From Zhengitettix transpicula (taxonomy: Eukaryota; Arthropoda; Insecta; Orthoptera; Tetrigidae), in NCBI GenBank assembly GCA_037074705.1, contig CM073591.1:97454532-97518531 (forward strand): 64,000 nucleotides of DNA, given 5' to 3'. Below, one piece after another: positions 48,215-58,549 of this stretch. Both the position numbers and the translations under genes were made by a program. The notes under the pieces were generated by a model that ran no database searches, was not told where the DNA came from, and was given only the letters and a program-made list of their open reading frames with translations. The first letter of the stretch is position 1. Every line of letters starts with the position of its first letter.

Positions 48215-48360
48215 ATGAAATTAAATCAGGATGGAAAACTATCGACCGGACCGAGAATCGAATCCGGGTCTCCCGATAGTTGGTAAAGCACACGTGTACT
48301 GAGCGGAAGACCCGGGTTCGATTCTCGGTCCGTTCCATATTTTTGTCCTGATATTTTAAT
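48215..48360. repeat. head-to-head pair of tRNA-SINE halves forming a palindrome
   Basis: The B-box arms at 48248-48271 (reverse) and 48308-48331 (forward, GGGTTCGATTCTCGG) are inverted copies differing at 1 of 24 bases. The bodies beyond each arm (ATCAGGATGG on the left, reverse of CCATATTTTTGTCCTGAT on the right) also resemble each other. The central segment holds TAGTTGGTAAAGCAC, an A-box-like sequence for the forward copy. Confidence 0.65.
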
Positions 48361-48694
48361 TATTTTAATATTGTGACTGTACAAAAAATATTAAGTGCAT
48401 ATAATTTAATTTATTTTTGCGAAATTCTAACGTACGTAGCTGAGGTTCCTAATAGAAAATGTACCAAACTCGTCGCGATGAATGAAAATAAAACAACGAT
48501 AACATGAAAATTGTTTTCTGTTTTTATTAACAAGCTATCCGCCTCGAACCGAACTCTGTATATCTTTAAACTGCAAATCACATTTTTAGAAACATTAAGA
48601 TGATTTTGGTATTGGAATAAATCTTTATTTTGTATTTTCCTGTTCTTTGTTTCAAATCACGCTTCCCGTAAACTATGGCATCTATGCTACATTG

Positions 48695-49080
48695 AAGGTT
48701 GTATATTTCGGAGTCGCAAATGTTGGTCATACGGTAAGAGTTGTTCTCTTTAGACCAGACGACCAGTTGTCCCCCAAATCCGGTCGAGTCTCAAGTAGCG
48801 GCCCAGACAGCGACGTTACGTTGTGCCCCCACAGCAAACCTTGAGAAAACGCTGACCTCTCATTATCGGAAGGGCGTGGGACAAGTACAGAGAGACCGAC
48901 ATAACTGATTCCAGTTTCTCTAGTGTTTTTCCTGCATCACATTTACGTGAATACCGGGTACCGTCCTTAAACTACAACTCGCGGACCGTAGACGCCCTTT
49001 GACTATTTTGGTCTCCCTTTCACGTCCATCTCTTCGTATGTCATTTAAAAGTAGAGACGTCAAAGAGGATAGACCTAGTA
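48695..49080 (+). repeat. family G repeat, copy 9 (old)
   Basis: The most diverged copy. Recognisable blocks are CATACGGTAAGAGTTGTTC, CCCCACAGCAAACC, TATCGGAAGGGCGTGGGACA and TACCGGGTACCGTCCTTAAAC. Confidence 0.65.
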
Positions 49081-49084
49081 GCCA

Positions 49085-50660
49085 GTTACTAAAAATATTA
49101 AAATAATTTCATTAAAAATTAGTGACCAAAAAAAGCATCCTGTCATACACGTATACAATAAAACAAATATAATTTTACCGGAAATCACACTAAATTATTA
49201 CTTGGTGACGTCTGAACTATACGTTGATTTTTTGCACTGTGTAATTTTTTGTACACTAACTAGAGAAATATATAGACAAATAACAGAAAAAATAAGAGCT
49301 AAATAAATATCTCACATTTATTTAGCACTCAGTTTTGTCTGTTATTTAGATATTTATTTTTCTAATTAGTTTCCTTTTATTTCAATTTTTGGGTATTTCA
49401 CGTTGAAACTTTCACCACTATCGTCAAATATAAGTCTTGAAATGGAGGATTTCGTTATCTTATTTCCTTCGGTGACATTATATGAGACACACGCCTGTAG
49501 CTACTTGTTAGAATCATTACGAAGCTGTCCGTCATTAGTGCAGATGGAAGTGTGGTTAACAGCTCAAGGATTACGTCTTCAGAGCTCGTTTCTTGCATTG
49601 AAAATGAAACCAGAAAGTTGTCATGGTTTTTGTTTTTACTCCCTGGCTTGTGACTGACACGTTACCTTCGCCCTCTCAATAATATGTCAAATATTATGCG
49701 CAATGTACTTATGCAGTTTGCTGTACTCCAATTACAATTTATTCCATTTCTGCGCTGACGGAAAAAATTATTTATCACAAATACGTCGGTTATACATAAG
49801 TTATTTAATATTATAATAATAACACATATACGTATTTTATTATAATTTTTAATTACCTCAAACTAAGTACGGTAGTTTCACTTAATATTAGACATACCTT
49901 AACCACTTCATCGTTTGTGTTTTTATTTGTCCTCCTGACAGTATAGATGTTTTCACAGTATTTGTTTCATTCATAAACTTTTCTTGTTTGATTTCCCATA
50001 TTTTAAATTTGTTCTCCAACCGTTTTAAGATCATTTTCCTTATCCTCGGAAATCTAAAGGTACAATATTACCAAGTAATATGTATATGTATATCTAAAAA
50101 TAAAATTTGGGGTCTGAAAAAGGAAAATATAATGGAGTTTCGTGAAGCGCAATGACAGAAAATGAATTAATAGCCGCTATATTTTCCGTGATCGTTACGA
50201 GTTGCTTTGAAATCTGTCGTGAACAAACATTTAATATACATTGTGTTACGTTTTACTGGCAAGCCTAATCGTTGGAATAGACTCCTTTTTCATAATTCAG
50301 GGCTAAATTAATTGAACATTCACAATCAATGAGTATTGGTCAAAATTAAATTTTTTCGTTGTTTTTTCGTATCGTATGCACAGTTTCATTTTCATGGAAT
50401 TTCAATAATGTCGAAAATAATAAAATGTAATTTAACATAAACTGTAAAATTAACTGTTTATGAATATATTCCGGACCTAGTTTCTTCCCCCAATATAACA
50501 GAAATAGACCTTGTGTCGAGAGTACAATAAAACAATCTCTGTGGATTGTAACACTAAACTGTATTATTTGAGGATAACGTTGTATAAATCTTGATATACC
50601 ATGGCCTGTGATACGCAGTGAGAATGCGTCTCGTTTGAATATTCACGTTAATTTTCGACG
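49085..50660. other. AT-rich DNA with a small hairpin
   Basis: 49262-49365 contains an imperfect inverted repeat (ATAGACAAATAACAGAAAA against TTTTGTCTGTTATTTAG). No gene seen. Confidence 0.45.
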
Positions 50661-50700
<40 letters not shown>

Positions 50701-50703
<3 letters not shown>

Positions 50704-51814
50704 AATGAATAAATAGAGAGTTAATTTAAATGAAATTTGACCTACGTTGAACGCCAAAATGTAATAATCTAACAGATGGGCTTTCATTAAAGAAAATTAT
50801 TATTTATTAAAACAAATTTATTTATTTTTATAATTTGTGAATTTGTGGCATTCAAATAAAATACAACTTTTATATTTTTTACAAACAATTACATCTAATT
50901 ACTCTTTTTCTCAGGGTCTTTAGTGGGTTTGATAGTAAGAAACAAATCAAGATTAAAGAATTTACAATTTAAACAATTTGAAACGCACTGAATATGAAAT
51001 TAAAGGAAACTAAATCTGACTATTACCTTTAATTTACCGTTTCCAAAACATTTATTATTTTAGTTCGTACTTACAACTGTCCTTTCGGAACAAGAATTAA
51101 TGATTTCAAAGCTTGGGAACACACTTCACTAAAAGGCCATCATGTGCATAAAATTGCACATTCATTTTCACAAACACACACACTTAAATCCTTTCACATC
51201 TCCAGACTCCTCGCCAATGGACAGCCGCTGTTTCGCCCGCAGCAACCAGTCAATCAGTCACTATCGCCCGCAGACACCCATGATGTGTTAACAGGGAAAC
51301 CAGTCATTGTTACAGTGTTCATAACAATGAATAGATTATGAGATATTTTTACCTATCATCGGCCCAACGGCACGTCGACGTCTCCTATTAAACTCTGCTG
51401 ACCAACTCTTTCTCCACCAGGATCTGGCGATCTTCATTAAGACATCCTTCTCCCTCGATATCTGGCATCCAACTAACTATTCGCTTCTCTGGAACGGTCT
51501 ACCTCCGTGCGTTGTCTTCCAGTTCCCAGGCTCGCAGTTCCCACGAATCTCGGCAACAAAAAGTTCGCCGTCACTCAAAATATTATAAATCAACAATCCA
51601 TGGTCTCCCTAATTTAACATCAATAGGAGCCCGCCGTCACTCCGTTTCTTTGAGAACGGTGCCGCTGTCAATCAATATTATAAATCAAACAATCCATGAT
51701 CTCCCTAACTTAATATCAATACGAGACCGCCATCACTGTCGTCCTTTGATAACGGCGTCGCCAAACAAAACATTGTAATTTAAACAATTAATGACCTTCT
51801 TAATTAGTATTACA
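50701..51814 (+). mobile_element. solo LTR-like element, type B copy 3
   Basis: 1,114 bp, TGTAAT...ATTACA, directly after a (TA)n tract at 50662-50700 and before ATATAC and another TA run. It shares CTCAGGGTCTTTAGTGGG with copy 1 at the same distance from the left end. Confidence 0.6.
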
Positions 51815-51842
51815 ATATACTTGTTATATATATATATATATA

Positions 51843-53052
51843 TCACATACGTTGGTAAATTTTTATGAAAGAGCGAGAAATTTTTCACTCTCACGCCATT
51901 TTTCCCAGAAATTATCCTTTAAAAGTTATTCCTAAACGTTTTAAGGATATGCCAGTCGTAGTTTATTGTTGGCAGCCTTCTGTAGTGTTAGATGTGTAGT
52001 CACGCGAATACAATGGAAAAATAATTGCGCTGTAATTAAACAATTTCACTGCACTGCACCAATCAAAACCGAATTGGATGAAGTTCATGCGAACTCCGCA
52101 CCAGCATTGAAGACAATTTACTTCCGGATTAATGAGTTTAAACGAGGACGCAGAAGCACAGATGAAACTCGCACCGCCTGCCAAATTGAGGTCACCATTT
52201 AGCAAAAAATAGAAAAAGTTCACAATATCGTAATATAAGATCGCAGAATAAACGTGTCTGAAGTAGTTGATGCCGTAGGCTTCTCAACTGAACGAGTGAA
52301 TTTCATCCTTCATGAGAAATCTTTGCACGATGAGTGTCGCGACATTGAACCAAAAACGAATTCGGAAAAACATTTCAACACTAAATCTAGCAATGTTTAG
52401 GCGTAACCCACAAGGCTTTTTGCGAAGATTCGTAATCGTCGATGAAACTTGAATCCATCACTACACTCCAGAAATCAAGAAAACAATAAAGTGAATGTAG
52501 AAAATCTGGTGAAAATGCACCAAAAGAGGCGAAGACCGTTTTGACATCTGTAAAGGATGGCTACTGTCTTTTGGGGTTTTCAGGGTATAATAGCCATAGC
52601 TTTCTGGGAAAAGGGCACAACTATAACTGGGCTCTGTTATGCTGTTCTTTTGGGTCATTTGAAATGGGTGCTGATAGAGAAACGACCAAGATTGGCGCGC
52701 AAGGAAATGCTGTTTCACCACGACAATGTGCCAGCGCACACAGGAGCAGTCTCAATGGCGAAAGTGTAGGAGTTGCGTTTACAATTGGTTTCAAATCCAC
52801 CCCCATTCACCAGATGTAGCACCTAGTGATTTCTTCTTGTTCCCAAAATTAAAAATTTGGCTTTCTGAGAAGAAATTTTCATAAAATGAAGAAGTGATCG
52901 AGGCCGTGACGGTATTATTTTGCCAAAAATTATTTATTGTGACGAGTTGGAAAAATTGTAAACTTGCTAGGTCAAGGAAGGAGACTATGTTGAGAAATAA
53001 AGTAAGTTATCTAAAATAAATTTATCTTTGTTACATTTTTACCAGACTTATC
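51843..53052 (+). mobile_element. second mariner, degenerate
   Basis: Pieces of a different mariner lineage: RINEFKRGRRSTDETRTACQ, SEVVDAVGFSTERVNFILHE, FLRRFVIVDET near 52440, FWGFQGIIAIAFWEKG, LFHHDNVPAHT near 52714 and HSPDVAPSDFFLFPKLKIWL near 52830. Stops and shifts occur throughout. The right end ACATTTTTACCAGACTTATC is a plausible terminal repeat. A weak partner (TTGGTAAATTTTTATG) lies just after the TA tract at the left. The left boundary is approximate. Confidence 0.8.
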
Positions 53053-53254
53053 AGTGTAGACTCGGACACTGACTGGCGAGATATTCTGATGAGTCGACGT
53101 TTTTAGGTAAATTACCTTGGATATCGCACTGACGTCGCTGTTTTAGGTTTTTCACAAAAATTATTATTTCTTCCATATAACATACCAATTTATGGCTTGA
53201 AACGACATGAATAGTGTCTCTTTTCGTGTATAGGTACTTTTCCAGTAGGTTTTA

Positions 53255-53435
53255 TTTTATTTATTTTTAGTCGCATAAGCAGCTATGCTAATTAGCGACA
53301 TTGTTCACTTTTTACATTTCATTAGTCGGGGAACTAATTTTGTGGGGTTCCTCTGTATGGCAACAGACACACACATTATCCTTGTCGGCCTCTGTGATGC
53401 CAGGCTGTGACGCTGACCACTGAACCACGTCTCGT
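53255..53435 (-). repeat. tRNA-derived SINE, copy 2 (reverse)
   Basis: The minus strand has an A-box-like GTGGTTCAGTGGTCAGCG, then a body with TTAGTTCCCCGACTAATG and GTCGCTAATTAGCATAGC matching the body of copy 1, and an A/T-rich end. The B box is lost. Confidence 0.6.
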
Positions 53436-54393
53436 CGGCTTTTATTAAATTATTATTGCAGACCAGGTAATCAAACGGCGGTCTAAATCAGTGCTACCTG
53501 TATCTCATACATCAGCTTCGGTTTCTACTTCTAACAGTGTCAAAAATTCACATCAATCCCGACTCGATATCGTGCAAATAAAAGAGCGGTATTTTAAAAG
53601 AAGACCCTGTCTTGTAATGTTGTAACGTATATTTTCCGATGCAGAATAACTTTTTTGCTGAACTTAGAAGTCCAAGTAGTGACGTTTCCTGCTTACGGCG
53701 ATGTATAAAACAAATAATATGGTCAGTGCTTAAAGAATTCCGATGGGGAAATTTTAATCTTAGTTCGTCGTATAACATTTAAAATTCTTTAACTTTTAAC
53801 TGACGTATGTCTTATTTCTTTTTTACGCTTCAACTACCGCTACACATTCTCTTTTATTAAAAAAAGAAACCGGTGAAGAGAGTCACACCTCAACTCCCTC
53901 CTTTCTTTGTGTTTCTGTCCAATCAGAGCCAATCCAAATTCAAATTTGTCCACCGGGATCGGCAATTCCAGTCTACATTGTCAATCATACTTTATACCAT
54001 GACGAAGAAGCGTCAGTCAAGATAGGTAGTTGGGAAACCTGACCGTTGAGATGAAGAGGACCATAAAAGTTCTCCAAAGGGCAGTTGCTCCCATACGCAT
54101 AATTTGTATTCCGTCCCATTATAAATTAAACCACATTTCCAGCCACTTCATCTGTTCTAGAGAATTTTGTATAGGATACTTTGGTGGTTTAATTTTTTGT
54201 TTCATAGCTAAACAATAGAAACTTCGTGGATTTCAATCTGAAAGTTTCTGAAGTTTCACAGCAAGTGCCGACCATCAGCTGTTTGACCGGCACTGTAAAA
54301 TATCAATACTAGTTACCGTTGAAACTTAATATAAAAATCAGCAAATTCAGGGAACGACGTAACGACGTAAACTAGACATAATTTAAAGTGTAG

Positions 54394-54836
54394 TTTTTTT
54401 TTTGTTTTTTTTTTTAGGGCAACAGGCTTAATGAAGGTAATCCACGTTGGACAACTCCCCTTTAATAGCATAGGAAGGGATTTGAAAGGGGGGATGCGGA
54501 AGGGTAGAGGAAGTTAGCCAAGGGTTAACTAGGTCCCCCGGGCAATATTTTAAGGATCCTACCCGGCATTCGCCTAAAGAAATGCAGGGAAAACCCTAGA
54601 AAAACCTGCATCGGGTAGGTCGGGCATTGGGTACTTGTCCCACGCCCTTCCGATAGCGGGAGAGGAGTTTTCTGTGGGGACGCAGCATTCCCTTCTCCGT
54701 GCCTCGACCAGTTTAGGAGGCAGCTGGCTGACTATTCCAATGGGAATAGCGGACAACTCTTACCGTATGCCCAAGGTCTGTGACCCCGGAACATACACCT
54801 CTCAGAACAGGCCGAGGTGCCTCGGCTTGTGGGAAC
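54394..54836 (-). repeat. family G repeat, copy 10, ends defined by an empty-site paralogue
   Basis: Poly(T) from 54394, then AGGGCAACAGGCTTAATG, ending CTTGTGGGAAC at 54836. The flanking sequence exists as an uninterrupted relative at 55351-55485, so the inserted segment can be delimited. Confidence 0.85.
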
Positions 54837-55223
54837 AAAACGTATTCATTCAAAATAAAGATATTATACTACTCGCATGTGAGAACCCGTATAATCTATC
54901 TTATTGTCCACATTTTTTTTATAATGCAAAATTTTGATTTAGAATTTTAAGGAGAGCAAACACATCTTGATCTCGTGTAAGAAGAAATTTACCGTTAACA
55001 CCGCTGCAACATTTTCCACTCAGTTTCTGGTATTTAAGATTATAGACGGAAGAATTCAAGTTTGTATTTCCAAGTTGTATTAATTAAGTGGCTGCGATAA
55101 CATTCAAGAATGTTAAACTGAACTATGTGGCATTTAATTTGTTTTTTTTATGTGGTTCTGGCAAGAAACGCAGTGTCGTCTGGTAATAATAAAACAAATC
55201 CTGATCGTGTGATTTTCACGTAG

Positions 55224-55255
<32 letters not shown>

Positions 55256-55257
<2 letters not shown>

Positions 55258-55305
55258 TTGGAACTACGTTTTCCTAGATAGATTATTTTCAACGTAGTTC
55301 CGAGG
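55256..55305. repeat. 15-bp inverted repeat beside a TA tract
   Basis: CCTTGGAACTACGTT and AACGTAGTTCCGAGG pair with one G-T across a 20-nt loop. It directly follows (TA)n. Confidence 0.75.
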
Positions 55306-55655
55306 ATAGTGCGCCAACTGCAACTAAATAAATATACACATCTTTCACATTCAACACTAGTTACAGTTGGAACTCAAAATAAAAATCAGAAAATTCAGGG
55401 AACGACGTTAATTAGACCTGATTTCAAGTGAAGTAAAACATATTCTTCAGTATCAACATATCGTACTACTCGCACACATTTCACAACGACAAACGTAGCA
55501 TGCAAGTAACAAATGGATTAAACAAGTCACTAGATACCCCTTCACTCCTTTGGTGCTTTTACGAGGTTCTTTAAAAGTAGCTAAAGTAATTCCGTTACTA
55601 AAAATGGGATCAAAATCAGAAATATTTATTAATAATAGACCGGTTTCACTTCTCT

Positions 55656-55835
55656 CTTTTTTTTTAGGGTAAGAGGCTACATGAGGGTAATCCACATGGT
55701 GGCAACTCCCCTTTAATAGAATAGGATGAGATATGAAACAGGGGATGCGGAAGGGTAGAGGAAGGTAGCCAAGGGTTAACTAGGGCCCCCGGGCTATGGT
55801 TTAAGGATCCTACCCGACAATTCGCCTAAAAGTGA
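55656..55835 (-). repeat. family G repeat, copy 11 (5' truncated)
   Basis: Poly(T) run, AGGGTAAGAGGCTACATG to TCGCCTAAAAGTGA. The 5' half is absent. Confidence 0.8.
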
Positions 55836-56334
55836 TCTTAATTTTCTCCGAAATATTAGAAAAAGTCATACATTTGAAGGTGAGAATCTTCCTAGAAAAA
55901 AACCAAAAACCTTATCACAATAAGCTGTTATTCTCGAAAAAAATTACTAGAACCGCAATGTACCACTTTTTAAAATCAATTCAGACGTCACTCGATTAAA
56001 AATTTTCAGTAGATTAAAAAATAATAAAAATAATCCAAATTATATGGAATTAGAGGAAACGCGTTAACGATTTTCAAATTTCACATTATTTAGCGTACGC
56101 AATAGGCTTCCTTTGACAACACGTAAGATAAAATCTTCGTCTCTAACTTGATCTCAATAACTTGTGTGGTCCCCCACAATCAGTTTTGGGGCGGTTGTTT
56201 TTTCTTTCGTATATAAATTACCTAGATTACATTAACGCTACAAAGTCGGTTTTATATGCAGACAACCCAAGTAATATCGAATACTAACGGTAAAAATATT
56301 CACAAGAAACTTGATTATATAATTGACTAATTAA

Positions 56335-56527
56335 ATGTTGGTAGGGGTCAGTGTGACTGCCTCATATCACAAAGGTCCTGGGTTAGAATCCCGGCCAGGA
56401 CATGGATGTTAATGTGCGTGAGACAAACTCGTCAAATCAGGCCCCCGACAAAGAAAAGTTAGTTCCCATACTGAGTCGCTAATAATCAGAGCTGTTGATG
56501 CTACTGTAAATAAATCAATACAAAAAA
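56335..56527 (+). repeat. tRNA-derived SINE, copy 1
   Basis: An RNA polymerase III B-box-like GGTTAGAATCC (56381-56391) sits inside a T-arm-like CCTGGG...CCCGGCCAGG, with an A-box-like stretch about 40 bp upstream. The body contains TTAGTTCC and GTCGCTAATAATCAG and ends in an AT-rich tail. The same body appears in reverse at 53255-53435. This is a SINE head, not a working tRNA gene. Confidence 0.7.
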
Positions 56528-56659
56528 TTAAGTGAGATTTCGTACAAAAGATATTCTAATCGTGCAATATTTCCAGGGCTTCAAGTTTACGGAAAGCTGC
56601 GTTGAAATTAGCACATTAAGGCTCTTTCTTATGACTTGCTTTATGCCTGATTTGTTTAG

Positions 56660-56706
56660 AGTAAGACGCTACATGAGGGTAATCCACATGATGGAAACTC
56701 CCCTTT
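56660..56706 (-). repeat. family G repeat, copy 12 (about 47 bp)
   Basis: Only the A-tail-proximal piece (AGAGTAAGACGCTACATG to CTCCCC) is present, as after strong 5' truncation. Confidence 0.65.
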
Positions 56707-56878
56707 TTTTGGATGAAGGTAGTTTGATTCCTGAATAGTGCATACTTCTTTCATAAAGTGAGAGCCGATGTTTGCCACTTCTCAGAATCATACGGTTTCT
56801 AGTATTATGAACGTGTTCACCGCTGATAACGAACATTACGTTTTACGAATTTTAAAATTTATTAAAAAGTATGTGGTA

Positions 56879-58156
56879 CGAGGGTGAATCAAATATAAAC
56901 GAGACTTTTGGACCTGCGCGCGTAATAGTGATGGAAGAACGTTCCACTGTTATTGGCTGTTAGGTTGGTTTGTGAGGAGTGGGGGAAGCACGTGACTCAT
57001 CATCATAGACTCGCTCAGTGTCCATCGTTACGATGTCCGAGCAGGAGGTACCTCCCTCTATTGCGCAACGTATTGTTATCAAGTTTTTAGCTGCAGAAGG
57101 CGTAAAACCGGTCGAAATCTTGAGAAGATTGATTGCACAGATCGGGGAGAGACGCTGTCGCGAGCTAGAGTGTTTGCTTGGCATAAACAGTTCGTGGAGG
57201 GCCGTGAACGTGTTGAAAATGAGAGCCATGACCGCAGACCCCGCACCAGCATTACAGCGGGCAACATCGACAGTGTTCGTCAACTTGTTGAAGGTGATAG
57301 GCGTCTAACAACTTCGGATATTGCAATTGAGGTTGGAATAAGTTATGGGAGCACTTACTCTATACTCTCAGAGGAGCTAGGGTATCGCAAGGTGGGTTCC
57401 TCGCCTTCTCACAGTTGACCAGAAACTGAATCGTTTTCAAGTGTGTGAGCGTCTTCTTGCACGATTTCGGGAAGAAGGGGACCCATTTATTTCTCACATT
57501 GTCACCTGTGATGAAACGTCACTACACCCCAGAGCCGAAACAAGCAAGTATGGAGTGGAGGAAGAAAGGAGAAACCGGACCAGTGAAAGCCAAGTCACGA
57601 TTATAGGCTGGCAAGGTTTTGGCTACCGTTTTTTTTGACCAGCGTGGCCTGCTGCACCTTGAGTTTTTGCATGAGCGCAGAACAATTAATGCGGCATACT
57701 ACTGCCAAATTTTGACTGAGGTCAGACTTGCATATCGCCGCAAAAGACGAGACCTTCCGATGAGAAAAGTGATTCTCCTCCATGACAATGCTTGCCCCCA
57801 TACAGCAGCCCTCACCATACAAAAATTGGAGCAACTGGGTTGGGAGTCACTGGAACACCCTCCATACAGTCCAGATCTGTCTCCTGCGACTTTCATGTAT
57901 TTGGTCCTCTCAAGGAAGCTTTGGGAGGGCAAAAATTTCACAGTGATAATGAGGTTGAAGCATATGTGCGCAATTGGCTACAAACACGACCTGACTCTTC
58001 TTACGTGGAAGGAATTAAAAAATTACCTATACGCTGGGAAAAATGTGTTTATAAATCAGGAGATTATGTAGAAAAATAAACTATGATTGTTTGTGCTTTT
58101 AAAATCAAAATAAATATTTTAAAAAATAAGTCTTGTTTATATTTGATTCACCCTCG
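56879..58156 (+). mobile_element. mariner (DD34D) transposon, inactivated
   Basis: 1,278 bp flanked by TA (56877-56878, 58157-58158). The terminal inverted repeats begin CGAGGGTGAATCAAATATAA and match over 28 bp with one difference. Transposase blocks occur in the right order but in at least three frames: N-terminal helix-turn-helix region from 57018 (IVIKFLAAEGVKPVEILRRL), FAWHKQFVEGRERVEN, SILSEELGYRK, VTCDET (first catalytic Asp) near 57505, LLHDNACPHTAA (second Asp) near 57780, and CDFHVFGPLKEAL (third Asp) in a shifted frame. Spacing fits D,D34D. The frameshifts make it non-functional, but intact TIRs leave it a potential non-autonomous substrate. Confidence 0.9.
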
Positions 58157-58257
58157 TATTAGAATTCCAAGAGTTTTCAACTTTTTCTGCAATATTTTCC
58201 TTTACTATGTGTATTAAGTCTCTTTCTTATGACTTGTTTCCTATCTTTTCTTTTTAT

Positions 58258-58548
58258 ATTAACACTATACATGAGGTTAATCCACGTGGTGGCAACTTTA
58301 ACAGCATAAGAAAAGATTTAAAAGAGGGGATGCGGAAGGGTAGAGCAAGGCAGGCAAGGGTTAACTAGGACCCCGGGGCTCCAATTTAAGGATCCTACCC
58401 CGAATTCGCCTAAAAGTAGTGAAAATCTGCATCAAGTAGGTCGGGTACTTGCTACTTGTCCAACGCTCTCCGATGTCGGGAGAGGGGTTTGCTGTGGGGA
58501 CGCAGCATTCCCTTATCCGTCCCTTGACCACTTTATGAGGCCTTCGAA
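58258..58548 (-). repeat. family G repeat, copy 13
   Basis: From AACACTATACATGAGG to CCACTTTATGAGGC, with an internal deletion between the CCTAAAAGTAGTG and AAATCTGCATC blocks. It lies about 100 bp right of the mariner element. Confidence 0.8.
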
Positions 58549-58549
58549 T

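Larger units (their letters stand above)
54301..55485 (+). repeat. diverged direct repeat pair around family G copy 10
   Basis: 54301-54393 plus 54837-54885 aligns with 55351-55485 (shared AAATTCAGGGAACGACGT, ACTACTCGCA). The first unit is split by family G copy 10. Confidence 0.7.

Noticed and set aside
47929..48279. 116-codon plus-strand ORF
   Set aside because: Ends inside the SINE palindrome and has no recognisable motif. AT-rich chance ORF.
48303..48335. Functional tRNA gene at the B-box sequence
   Set aside because: No full cloverleaf with acceptor and anticodon stems. The inverted partner and SINE-like bodies indicate retroposons.
56340..56405. Functional tRNA gene
   Set aside because: T-arm-like segment is good, but the acceptor stem does not close and the downstream body is shared with a second SINE copy.
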